NCBI GenBank assembly: GCA_007115975.1
Contig: SKJJ01000207.1
Coordinates: 1 to 37,790, forward strand
From: Chitinispirillum sp.
GTDB lineage: Bacteria; Fibrobacterota; Chitinivibrionia; Chitinivibrionales; Chitinispirillaceae
Length of the DNA stretch: 37,790 nucleotides
Direction of reading: 5' to 3'
Shown here: positions 17,073 to 24,806 of the stretch, piece by piece
Layout of the letters: each line of letters starts with the position of its first letter
Numbering within the stretch: the first letter of the stretch is position 1
The notes under the pieces: generated by a model
Database searches by the model: none
The model's input: only the letters and a program-made list of their open reading frames with translations
What the model was told of the DNA's origin: nothing
Program-made: the position numbers and the translations under genes

Positions 17073-18629
17073 TTACAATCCTTGCTTTTTACCTTTACCA
17101 TTCTTTCTTTTAAACATCTTTATTCTTGCCATCTTATTGATCACATCCATATATGCCATAGCTGAGGCTTCTACAATATCGGTGCTGGTGCCTTTACCCA
17201 CAAAAAGCCCCTCGGGGGACCGTGCGGTTATAGCCACCCTTCCCAACGCCTCTCTTCCCTCAGTGACAGCTTCGATATGAAAATTTTCAACATTGACCTT
17301 GAAATCCACGACGCGGTCGATAGCTTTTGTAGCAGCATCCACAGCCCCGTCACCACAAGCTGCCTCCTGATACACTTTGCCATCTATTGCTATACGAACG
17401 GTAGCGGTGGGTACTGTACCTTTACCACTTGAGACATTTATATATTCAAGAATGTATTTATCTTCCATGTCCGCATCACTGCGCGATTCCATAAGGGTAA
17501 TAAGATCATCATCATAAACAGTACCCTTTTTGTCGGCAAGTTCTTTAAACCTGATATAAAATTTTGCTATATCAACGTCATTTTCATTGTATCCCAAGGC
17601 TATAAGTCTTGATCTGACCATGTGACTTCCCGAACGACCGGTAAGATTCATTCTGTTTTCCTTGAGACCAACAGCCTTGGGCGTCATAATCTCGTAGGTC
17701 TTTTTTGATTTCAAGACTCCATCCTGATGAATTCCGGAAGAGTGTGCAAATGCATTACTTCCCACAACAGCCTTGTTTGGCTGGACCGGCATACTGCAGA
17801 TGTCTCTGACCAGTTTACTTGTTCTGATAAGTTCCCTGGCCTCAACTCCGGTAGTTACTTTGAAGATATCTTTTCGTACCTTGAGTGCCATAACGATCTC
17901 TTCAAGCGCTGCATTACCGGCCCGCTCCCCAATACCATTGACGGTACATTCGATCTGACGTGCACCATGTGCCACCGCAGTAAGAGAGTTAGCCGTAGAC
18001 ATACCAAGGTCATCATGACAATGCACCGATATGACAGCCTTGTCGATATTGGGGACCCGGTTAAAAAGCTCGTCAATTATAGAGGCGAAATGTTCCGGAA
18101 CAGTATATCCCACAGTATCAGGAATATTAATAGTGGACGCACCGGCTTTTATTGCAGTTTCAACAACCCGACAGAGATAATCCATTCCGGTTCTCCCTGC
18201 GTCTTCAGCTGAAAACTCCACCTCTTCACAATGTTTTCTTGCCAGTTTCACACTGTCCCGTACCATGTCAAGAATACTGTCCTGGGACCTTCTGAGCTTC
18301 TTTTCCGTATGAATAACAGAGGTACCTATAAAGGTATGGACCCTTGCCCTCTCCGCAGGCTTTATAGCCTTTGCACAAGAGAGGATGTCTTTTTCCACCG
18401 TACGGGCCAGACCGCATATAATCGGGCCCTTTATCTGAGATGCAATAGTGTGAACAGAATTGAAATCACCTGGTGATGACACCGGGAATCCGGCTTCAAT
18501 AACATCCACTTTTAAACGGGCAAGCTGCTGTGCGATTCTGAGTTTCTGATCGACAGAAAGACTCGAGCCCAAGGCCTGCTCACCATCACGCAGTGTGGTG
18601 TCGAAAATTATTACCCTGTTGTTTTTCAT
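17073..18629 (-). CDS. leuA: 2-isopropylmalate synthase
   Basis: 518 residues, usual length. It condenses acetyl-CoA with 2-oxoisovalerate, the committed step to leucine. Markers are FDTTLRDGEQALGSSLS (9-25), VIEAGFPVSSPGDF, HCHDDLGMSTAN, NGIGERAGNAALEE, and the C-terminal regulatory domain (from about 390) that binds leucine. The C-terminus is a basic tail (MFKRKNGKGKKQGL). The ATG at 18629 has only a weak purine-rich site upstream (AGAGAG). It follows ilvC by 87 bp containing a long hairpin. Confidence 0.93.
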   Translation of the reverse strand: MKNNRVIIFDTTLRDGEQALGSSLSVDQKLRIAQQLARLKVDVIEAGFPVSSPGDFNSVHTIASQIKGPIICGLARTVEKDILSCAKAIKPAERARVHTFIGTSVIHTEKKLRRSQDSILDMVRDSVKLARKHCEEVEFSAEDAGRTGMDYLCRVVETAIKAGASTINIPDTVGYTVPEHFASIIDELFNRVPNIDKAVISVHCHDDLGMSTANSLTAVAHGARQIECTVNGIGERAGNAALEEIVMALKVRKDIFKVTTGVEARELIRTSKLVRDICSMPVQPNKAVVGSNAFAHSSGIHQDGVLKSKKTYEIMTPKAVGLKENRMNLTGRSGSHMVRSRLIALGYNENDVDIAKFYIRFKELADKKGTVYDDDLITLMESRSDADMEDKYILEYINVSSGKGTVPTATVRIAIDGKVYQEAACGDGAVDAATKAIDRVVDFKVNVENFHIEAVTEGREALGRVAITARSPEGLFVGKGTSTDIVEASAMAYMDVINKMARIKMFKRKNGKGKKQGL

Positions 18630-18656
18630 AACACTTTATTATCTCTCTTTTATAGT

Positions 18657-18692
18657 TATCCGGCCTGTAGAGAACAAGCTACAGACCGGATA
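18657..18692 (-). other. 14-bp intercistronic hairpin between ilvC and leuA
   Basis: 18657-18670 pairs with 18679-18692 around an 8-nt loop; the single mismatch becomes a G-U pair in the minus-strand RNA. No U-tract follows. It is better explained as an mRNA processing or stabilising element inside the operon than as a full terminator. Confidence 0.55.
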
Positions 18693-18716
18693 TAAACAAT
18701 CAAATACTGAGCGGGA

Positions 18717-19817
18717 TTAGTTTCCCCCTCTACCTTTAATGCCCTTAGTTGTTTTTGTAATTTCACGAGCCTTCTGTTTTGGTCGTAATGCACGTACAGC
18801 TTTTCCTGTCTGCCACATTTCAGAATCTCCGATAGCAGAGAGTTCTTTGTCCAGACGTTCTTTGTAATCAGCTTTTCCGCAGGCAGAAAGGACCCGTTTG
18901 GTCTCTTTACCGTCTTTTACCGATTTGTACAGTTCCTGAAAAACAGGAAGAGTAGCTTTTTTGAATTTTGGTCTCCAGTCAAGAGCACCTCTTTGAGCAG
19001 TAGCCGAACAGTTTGAGTACATCCAGTCCATTCCATTTTCATCAACAAGACGGATAAGGCTCTGAGTGAGCTCTTCAACAGTCTCATTGAATGCTTCGCT
19101 GGGGCTGTGACCGTTTTTACGCAGCACCTGATACTGAGCATCCATCATACCAGCAAGAGCACCCATAAGCACACCACGCTCACCGGTAAGATCGCTGTAT
19201 ACTTCCTGCTCAAATGTGGTGGGGAACAGGTACCCAGAACCAACCCCGATACCCAGAGCCAGGCAGCGGTCATTTGCACGGCCGGTAAAATCCTGAAAAA
19301 CAGCGTAACTTGAATTAATGCCCGCACCTGAAAGGAAATTTCTTCTTACAGATGTACCACTGCCCTTAGGAGCAACAAGAATGACATCGACATTTTCAGG
19401 AGGAATAACTTTGGTTTGCTCCTTGTACACAATTGAAAAGCCATGAGAGAAATAGAGCGCATCTCCCTCATTGAGACACTCTTTAATTGAGGGCCAGATA
19501 CTCATTTGAGCAGCATCAGATACCAGCATTTTAATAATGGTCCCTCTTGTTGCAGCTTCCTCGACATCAAAGAGAGTCTCTCCGGGAACCCAACCGTCTT
19601 TACGTGCTCTGTCCCAGTCTTTTTTAAACTTTTTTGACTGGCCGATAATAACGTTGAAACCATTATCTTTAAGGTTAAGTGCCTGAGCAGGACCCTGAAC
19701 ACCGTAGCCAATAATTGCAATTGTCTCATCTTTAAGCACTTTGCGTGCTTTTGTAAGGGGATATTCCTTACGGGTAATAACGTCTTCCTTAACACCACCG
19801 AAATCAATAACAGCCAT
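18717..19817 (-). CDS. ilvC: Ketol-acid reductoisomerase
   Basis: 366 residues. It isomerises and reduces acetolactate or acetohydroxybutyrate with NADPH and Mg. The N-terminal Rossmann loop is IIGYGVQGPAQ (35-45). The knotted catalytic domain has SDLTGERGVLMGALAGMMDAQ, SEAFNETVEELTQSL (metal and substrate acids) and YSNCSATAQRGALDW. The wording matches the Bacteroidetes/fungal-type enzyme (KEYPLTKARKVL, LYFSHGF, INSSYAVF) rather than the proteobacterial one. A lysine-rich tail of about 25 residues follows the usual end. It lies between ilvN (86 bp upstream) and leuA. Confidence 0.95.
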   Translation of the reverse strand: MAVIDFGGVKEDVITRKEYPLTKARKVLKDETIAIIGYGVQGPAQALNLKDNGFNVIIGQSKKFKKDWDRARKDGWVPGETLFDVEEAATRGTIIKMLVSDAAQMSIWPSIKECLNEGDALYFSHGFSIVYKEQTKVIPPENVDVILVAPKGSGTSVRRNFLSGAGINSSYAVFQDFTGRANDRCLALGIGVGSGYLFPTTFEQEVYSDLTGERGVLMGALAGMMDAQYQVLRKNGHSPSEAFNETVEELTQSLIRLVDENGMDWMYSNCSATAQRGALDWRPKFKKATLPVFQELYKSVKDGKETKRVLSACGKADYKERLDKELSAIGDSEMWQTGKAVRALRPKQKAREITKTTKGIKGRGGN

Positions 19818-19903
19818 ATTCAGGGCTCCTTCTTAAAAGTGAAAGTGTCTGGTTCAGTATACTTCCCAAGCGCGACTTTTGACCCGAGAAACACTGTCCC
19901 ATT

Positions 19904-20386
19904 TTATTTTCTCAATTGTCCAATAGCTATTGCCCCGGAACGAACAATTTCTTTAATTCCGTAGGGTTTAAGCATAAGGCAGAAATCATTGATTTTCGGT
20001 GTTTCTCCGGCTAATTCCAGAGTAACCGATGTTGGTGAAACCGCAGCCACCTTTGATTCGAACAAATTGGCAACCTCAATAATTTCATGCCTGTTTGATT
20101 TAGAAGCGTCAACTCTTACAAGTATCAACTCCCTTTCGAGCACAGGTTCTTCCTTAAAATCAACCACCTTAACCACATCGATAAGCTTATTAAGCTGTTT
20201 AACAATCTGTTCCAGAATGGATTCGTCACCCTTTACAACAATAGTCATCCTCGACAGAGTCGGGTCATCAGTTTCTGCAACCGTCAAAGTAGAGATGTTG
20301 TAACCTCTGCTAGAAAATAGTCCTGCAACGCGGGAAAGAGCACCGCTATGATTTTCAGCAAGAATTGATATTGTATGTGTACTCAT
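19904..20386 (-). CDS. ilvN: Acetolactate synthase regulatory subunit
   Basis: 160 residues with an N-terminal ACT domain (HTISILAENHSGALSRVAGLF, 4-24; GYNISTLTV) that binds valine in characterised homologues, and a C-terminal domain typical of long IlvN. It partners the catalytic subunit encoded immediately upstream: the ilvB stop is two bases before the ATG and the GGAGGG ribosome site lies within the last ilvB codons, so translation is probably coupled. Confidence 0.95.
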   Translation of the reverse strand: MSTHTISILAENHSGALSRVAGLFSSRGYNISTLTVAETDDPTLSRMTIVVKGDESILEQIVKQLNKLIDVVKVVDFKEEPVLERELILVRVDASKSNRHEIIEVANLFESKVAAVSPTSVTLELAGETPKINDFCLMLKPYGIKEIVRSGAIAIGQLRK

Positions 20387-20388
20387 AA

Positions 20389-22128
20389 TTATCCCTCCAA
20401 AATCTCATCAAGTGGTTTTCCAGCCGGCACCATTGGAAAAACATTCTCTTCCTGAGCCACAATAAATTCAATCAATACAGGACCGTCAATCTCAATAGCT
20501 TTGCTGAGAACCGATTCAATCTCAGAAGTTTTATCAGTTCTAAAGGCCGGTATGTCATAACTCTCTGCAAGCTTGACAAAATCTGGCAGATATTTCTTTT
20601 TGCAATTCTGCGGCCCGACACATTTACCGCATATCGCTCCACCCTTAAGACAGGTAGCACTGTAGCGATAGTTAAAAAACATCTGCTGCCACTGCCGAAC
20701 CATACCAAGGTATGAATTGTTAAGAATGACTATCTTGACCGGTATTTTATTTATGGCAAGTGTAGCCAATTCCTGAATATTCATCTGAATCGAGCCATCC
20801 CCTGCAATATCAAAAACGGGAACACCGGGATTGGTCATTGCCGCTCCCATAGCTGCGGGCATTCCAAACCCCATTGTTCCAAGCCCACCGGAGGAGATTA
20901 GTGTCCTTGGTTTTAGGAATTTATAATACTGAGCAGTCCACATTTGATTCTGCCCAACCTCAGTTGCAATAAGTGCTTGGCCGTTTGTCATATCACTGAG
21001 TTTCTCAATTACCGCCTGTGGCTTTATAGCACCGTCACTGGGAGGGTAAGAGAAGAGTTTATCACCTTTCCAGCTGTTAACTTTTTCATTCCATGCGTCA
21101 GCCTTACGCGGTGTTATGATCTTGTTGAGTGATTGTAAAATATTGCGTGCATCACCAACCACCGGCACATCAACCTTTATAATCTTTGATATGGCAGCAG
21201 GATCGATATCCATATGAATAATCGAGGCATTGGGTGCAAACTTCTCTACAAAACCGGTTACCCGGTCATCAAACCGTGCACCTATTGAGATGATAAGGTC
21301 TGATTCCTGCAGAGTGAAATTGGCACATTTTGAACCGTGCATTCCCGGCATGCCGATAAACAGGGGATGATCTCCAGGAAACCCGCCAAGGCCCATAAAC
21401 GAAGTTATCACCGGGATATTGGTTGTTTCGGCAAATGCCCTGAGCTCCTCATGGGCACCGGAGTGAATGATTCCCCCGCCTGCAAAGATCACCGGTTGTT
21501 TGGCATCGGCAATTTTTTCGGCAGCCTTTTCAATCTGCTTTACATGTCCAACAAGATTGGGTTTATAGCTTCTGATTGACACATCCGTTGGATAGACATA
21601 GTTATCAAGAACACTTCTGCTAACATCAACCGGTATGTCAATGAGTACCGGTCCAGGTCTTCCGGTGTTTGCAATATGAAATGCCTCTTTCATAATCCTT
21701 GGAAGTTCCTCAACCGATTTCACCAGGAAATTATGCTTTGTGATAGGACGGCTTATACCGACAATATCAGCTTCCTGAAACGCATCGGTGCCTAAAAGAG
21801 GTGAAGCAACCTGCCCGGTTATTGCTACCATCGGTATTGAATCAAGAAAAGCGGTTGCAAGGCCGGTCATAATATTTGTGGCACCCGGCCCGGAAGTAAC
21901 AAGACATACCCCGGCTCTGCCGGTTGCTCTGGCATAACCGTCAGCGGCATGAGCTGCGGCCTGCTCATGACGCGTCAAGATAAAATTAATCTCTTTGGTG
22001 TCATAGAGAACATCAAATATTGGTATGACCACTCCACCCGGATACCCGAATAAAACGTCAACACCCTCTTGAACCATAGCATCAACAATAATCTGTGCAC
22101 CTGTTTTTTTCAAAAGCACCCCCACCAT
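20389..22128 (-). CDS. ilvB: Acetolactate synthase catalytic subunit with cysteine insertion
   Basis: 579 residues, ThDP-dependent; it makes acetolactate or acetohydroxybutyrate, the first common step to Val/Leu and Ile. It has FGYPGG (27-32), catalytic Glu55 (RHEQ), FDDRVTG (286-292), the ThDP/Mg segment GDGSIQMNIQEL (443-454) and NNSYLGMVRQWQ (470-481). Between RYSAT and PDFVKLAESY an insertion carries Cys493, 500, 503 and 509 (C-x6-C-x2-C-x5-C), absent from E. coli-type enzymes. The annotated ATG has no ribosome site at proper distance; a GTG three codons in (22119) has AAGGA seven bases upstream and may be the real start. It is the first structural gene after an attenuator. Confidence 0.95.
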   Translation of the reverse strand: MVGVLLKKTGAQIIVDAMVQEGVDVLFGYPGGVVIPIFDVLYDTKEINFILTRHEQAAAHAADGYARATGRAGVCLVTSGPGATNIMTGLATAFLDSIPMVAITGQVASPLLGTDAFQEADIVGISRPITKHNFLVKSVEELPRIMKEAFHIANTGRPGPVLIDIPVDVSRSVLDNYVYPTDVSIRSYKPNLVGHVKQIEKAAEKIADAKQPVIFAGGGIIHSGAHEELRAFAETTNIPVITSFMGLGGFPGDHPLFIGMPGMHGSKCANFTLQESDLIISIGARFDDRVTGFVEKFAPNASIIHMDIDPAAISKIIKVDVPVVGDARNILQSLNKIITPRKADAWNEKVNSWKGDKLFSYPPSDGAIKPQAVIEKLSDMTNGQALIATEVGQNQMWTAQYYKFLKPRTLISSGGLGTMGFGMPAAMGAAMTNPGVPVFDIAGDGSIQMNIQELATLAINKIPVKIVILNNSYLGMVRQWQQMFFNYRYSATCLKGGAICGKCVGPQNCKKKYLPDFVKLAESYDIPAFRTDKTSEIESVLSKAIEIDGPVLIEFIVAQEENVFPMVPAGKPLDEILEG

Positions 22129-22221
22129 CCTTACATGTAATAAGGCCTGAAATTAAGATTAAACAGTTAAAAATACGAACTGTTATGTTGTAAATCAAGA
22201 AACCATTTATTATATAGAAAT

Positions 22222-22258
22222 AAAAAAGGCCCGTCCCCAACCGGGAACGGGCCTTTTT
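22222..22258 (-). terminator. Attenuator terminator upstream of ilvB
   Basis: In the minus-strand RNA, AAAAAGGCCCGT (22258-22247) pairs exactly with ACGGGCCTTTTT (22234-22223); three further GC pairs close the loop after a one-base bulge, and U residues continue to 22222. It lies 94 bp before the ilvB start codon and 19 nt after the leader peptide stop. Its 5' arm can instead pair with the end of the leader reading frame (22284-22293), the hallmark of an attenuator. Confidence 0.85.
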
Positions 22259-22277
22259 GAATAATCATGTTCTGATT

Positions 22278-22379
22278 CTAAATGCCCGCTCCCCTGTTTT
22301 TGGGAATACCCACAATACCTCCGATGACCACATCAACGGTTTTTAGTAGCAGACTGATTATTAAAGCTTTTGAATTCAT
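22278..22379 (-). CDS. ilvB operon leader peptide (Ile/Leu/Val-rich)
   Basis: 33 codons, ATG at 22379 and TAG at 22278-22280. The peptide begins MNSKALIISLLLKTV and continues DVVIGGIVGIPKNRGAGI; 14 residues are branched-chain (6 Ile, 4 Leu, 4 Val). It resembles the E. coli ilv leader peptides in composition and position but not in sequence. The last codons (GGGAGCGGGC, 22293-22284) are complementary to the 5' arm of the terminator (GCCCGTTCCC, 22252-22243). Stalling at Leu/Val/Ile codons would leave that segment free to form the antiterminator; completed translation would cover it and allow termination. No ribosome-binding site precedes the ATG, which falls at the predicted transcript start. 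Confidence 0.85.
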   Translation of the reverse strand: MNSKALIISLLLKTVDVVIGGIVGIPKNRGAGI

Positions 22380-22386
22380 ACTGGTT

Positions 22387-22415
22387 AAATTAAGTTTTTC
22401 CCACCATCATGTCAA
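22387..22415 (-). promoter_or_regulatory. Sigma70 promoter of the ilvB operon
   Basis: On the minus strand, consensus TTGACA (22415-22410) is followed after exactly 17 bp by TAATTT (22392-22387). The leader ATG begins 7 nt after the -10 box, so the transcript would start at or one or two bases before the AUG. Confidence 0.75.
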
Positions 22416-22427
22416 CATATTTGTAGT

Positions 22428-24629
22428 CTAAAACATAAAATCCCGTCGGTCACCTCCATCTCTCTGACGCCTTGGGGGAGTTAACTGATCGATTCTTCCG
22501 CTTTCCCTCGGCCTCCTTACACTGCCATGGACATCGCACGAGTCAATATCCGTTTCCGCCAGAAAATCCTCTCTGATTGCTTCGGTACACCCAGCCCTGG
22601 CAAGTTTATACGATTTCCTGCAGACCGTTGCCGACACTACTCCCTCAGGTCTTTTAAAATCCTCAACCGGCAAATCCCTGTGCAGTGCCTTCATCGCAGC
22701 CACCCATACCGGTATTGCCCCCTGTGCACCGGTTACTCCCCTTCCCATAGATCGCCTTTCATCAACACCGGTCCAAACCCCGGTTGCAACCTGAGGAGTG
22801 AATCCAATAAACCAGGCATCGGAATAGTTGTTGGTTGTTCCGGTTTTTCCTGAAGCTGGCCTTCTGAATCCAAGGCGCCCAATAGAGGCACCGGTACCAC
22901 AACAGACCACACTCTTCATAAGAGAACTCATAAGAAAGGCATTTTCAGATGATAACACCCGTGTTACCTGTGGCGTGGCTTCTTCAAGTACACGACCATC
23001 CTTATCCACTATTTTGGCGACAAAAAAAGGCTCTGCACGCAATCCGTCATTTGCGTATATAGAATAGGCTGAAGTGATCTCAAGCGGTATAACTTCACAG
23101 GCGCCTATTGCAAGTGAAGGAACATTATTCATTCTTTGCTGCAGACCCATCCTGCGGGCGTAATCAATTACCATTTCACCTCCGACCCGCTCAAAGAGCT
23201 GAATAGCCACAAGATTAACCGAACTGGCCATAGCATCCCGAAGCGTCATGGGACCTCTGAATGTTCTGTCGTAATTTTCAGGCCGCCACTCACCTTCAGG
23301 GGTTACAAGAGTTATTGGCTGATCCAGCAATACAGAAGCAGGATTAAACCCGTTGTCAAAGGCTGCAGTGAAAACAACCGGCTTAAAGGCAGACCCCGGC
23401 TGCCGTCTTGCCTGCACCGCCCGGTTAAATCTGCTTTCAGTAAAGTCACGCCCACCCACCAGTGTCAGAATTTCACCCGTCTGGACATCAAGAGAAACAA
23501 CCGCTATCTGCGCTCTGCGAAGTTTAACAGAATCAGGAAGATCCGAAAATCGGGCACTGTGGACATTGTAAATTGAATCAAAACTGGCTAAAAAGACATT
23601 CCTTGGAATATCCATCGCTCTGTGCACCCCAGAGCTGTCAAGGAACATACGGTTTAATCTCAGCTGCAGGGAGTCAGCACGCTGCGCAACGACTGTTTCC
23701 GTTGAATCCTGCGCCACAGGATCGAGGGTGGTATGAATTGTCAGGCCACCGTTATACAGAAGATCATGCCCGACCCGGCCCGCCACATGCTGCCTTACCA
23801 TCTCAATAAAATAGGACCCAAGAGGTGCCCGACGCTCTCTTGGATTGGAGGCTATGGGCTGATCCATAACCGTTCTTGCCGAACCGGTCTCCAGATATCC
23901 TGCTGCAACCATTGAGCGCAGAACTATGTTACGTCTTCTGGTCATTCGCTCAACATTGACTTCTCTGTCGGGCCGGTAACGCTCCGGAAGCTGAATGATT
24001 CCGGCAATCATTGCAGCCTCATTCAAATCAAGCTCAGAAACATCCTTGCTGAAATATTGCTGACTTGCAGCCTGCACACCGTAAACACCCGCTCCAAGAT
24101 ATACCTGATTAAGATACAGTTCCAGAATCTCGTTTTTAGTGTACCTGCGTTCAAGCTTGATAGCGGTAAGCATCTCTCTTAGTTTTCTGACCATAGAGGT
24201 TCTTGAGGTCAGATAAACATTGCGGGCAAGCTGCTGGGTGATCGTTGAGGCTCCCTGGGCAAACCGTCGGTGCATTAAATCAATCCACACGGCGCCAAAT
24301 ATCCGATACACATCGACTCCCCAGTGGGTGTAAAACCTGCGATCCTCGATTGCAAGCACTGCCTCTTGGAGTTCTATCGGGACCTCATCAATGGAGACCC
24401 AGAATCGCCGCTCGGTACTGAACTCATGGATCAGCTCCCCGTTTCGGGCCAAAACGCTGGTGACCAGGGGCTGTTCGATTGTGTGAAGTTCATTATGGCT
24501 GGGCAGTGTTTCATACACGCGGTATAGAAACCAGCCTATCCCGGCACCAACCAGACAGCAGACTGAAAGCATCAAAATCAGTGGGATAAATATGCGCTTA
24601 CCCGGTACACCCTTAATTTTACTTTCCAT
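22428..24629 (-). CDS. Class A penicillin-binding protein (PBP1A type)
   Basis: 733 residues, inner-membrane bifunctional peptidoglycan synthase. One membrane span (about 14-36) precedes the GT51 glycosyltransferase domain: IEDRRFYTHWGVD (catalytic Glu95) and GASTITQQLARN (127-138). The transpeptidase domain has GSAFKP (nucleophile Ser413, Lys416), SVN (470-472) and KTGT (595-598). A C-terminal tail with several cysteines follows the last motif. The ATG has AGGA nine bases upstream. It is separated by 177 bp from the gene before it and by 49 bp from the leader region of ilvB, which it precedes on the same strand. Confidence 0.93.
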   Translation of the reverse strand: MESKIKGVPGKRIFIPLILMLSVCCLVGAGIGWFLYRVYETLPSHNELHTIEQPLVTSVLARNGELIHEFSTERRFWVSIDEVPIELQEAVLAIEDRRFYTHWGVDVYRIFGAVWIDLMHRRFAQGASTITQQLARNVYLTSRTSMVRKLREMLTAIKLERRYTKNEILELYLNQVYLGAGVYGVQAASQQYFSKDVSELDLNEAAMIAGIIQLPERYRPDREVNVERMTRRRNIVLRSMVAAGYLETGSARTVMDQPIASNPRERRAPLGSYFIEMVRQHVAGRVGHDLLYNGGLTIHTTLDPVAQDSTETVVAQRADSLQLRLNRMFLDSSGVHRAMDIPRNVFLASFDSIYNVHSARFSDLPDSVKLRRAQIAVVSLDVQTGEILTLVGGRDFTESRFNRAVQARRQPGSAFKPVVFTAAFDNGFNPASVLLDQPITLVTPEGEWRPENYDRTFRGPMTLRDAMASSVNLVAIQLFERVGGEMVIDYARRMGLQQRMNNVPSLAIGACEVIPLEITSAYSIYANDGLRAEPFFVAKIVDKDGRVLEEATPQVTRVLSSENAFLMSSLMKSVVCCGTGASIGRLGFRRPASGKTGTTNNYSDAWFIGFTPQVATGVWTGVDERRSMGRGVTGAQGAIPVWVAAMKALHRDLPVEDFKRPEGVVSATVCRKSYKLARAGCTEAIREDFLAETDIDSCDVHGSVRRPRESGRIDQLTPPRRQRDGGDRRDFMF

Positions 24630-24806
24630 ACCCTGTTTTCCTATGTGAATTGAAACCGAAATAGCGGTTTTTCGGACAGTGTGGTGAAAATACGTTTTTT
24701 ACACTACTTGTTCATAGTCCAACACTTATGCAGCTTTAGTGTAACAGCAATAAAAATATAGCCCTGAATACCACATTAGCAAGTTTCGGCTATTTAAAGC
24801 AGCGCG

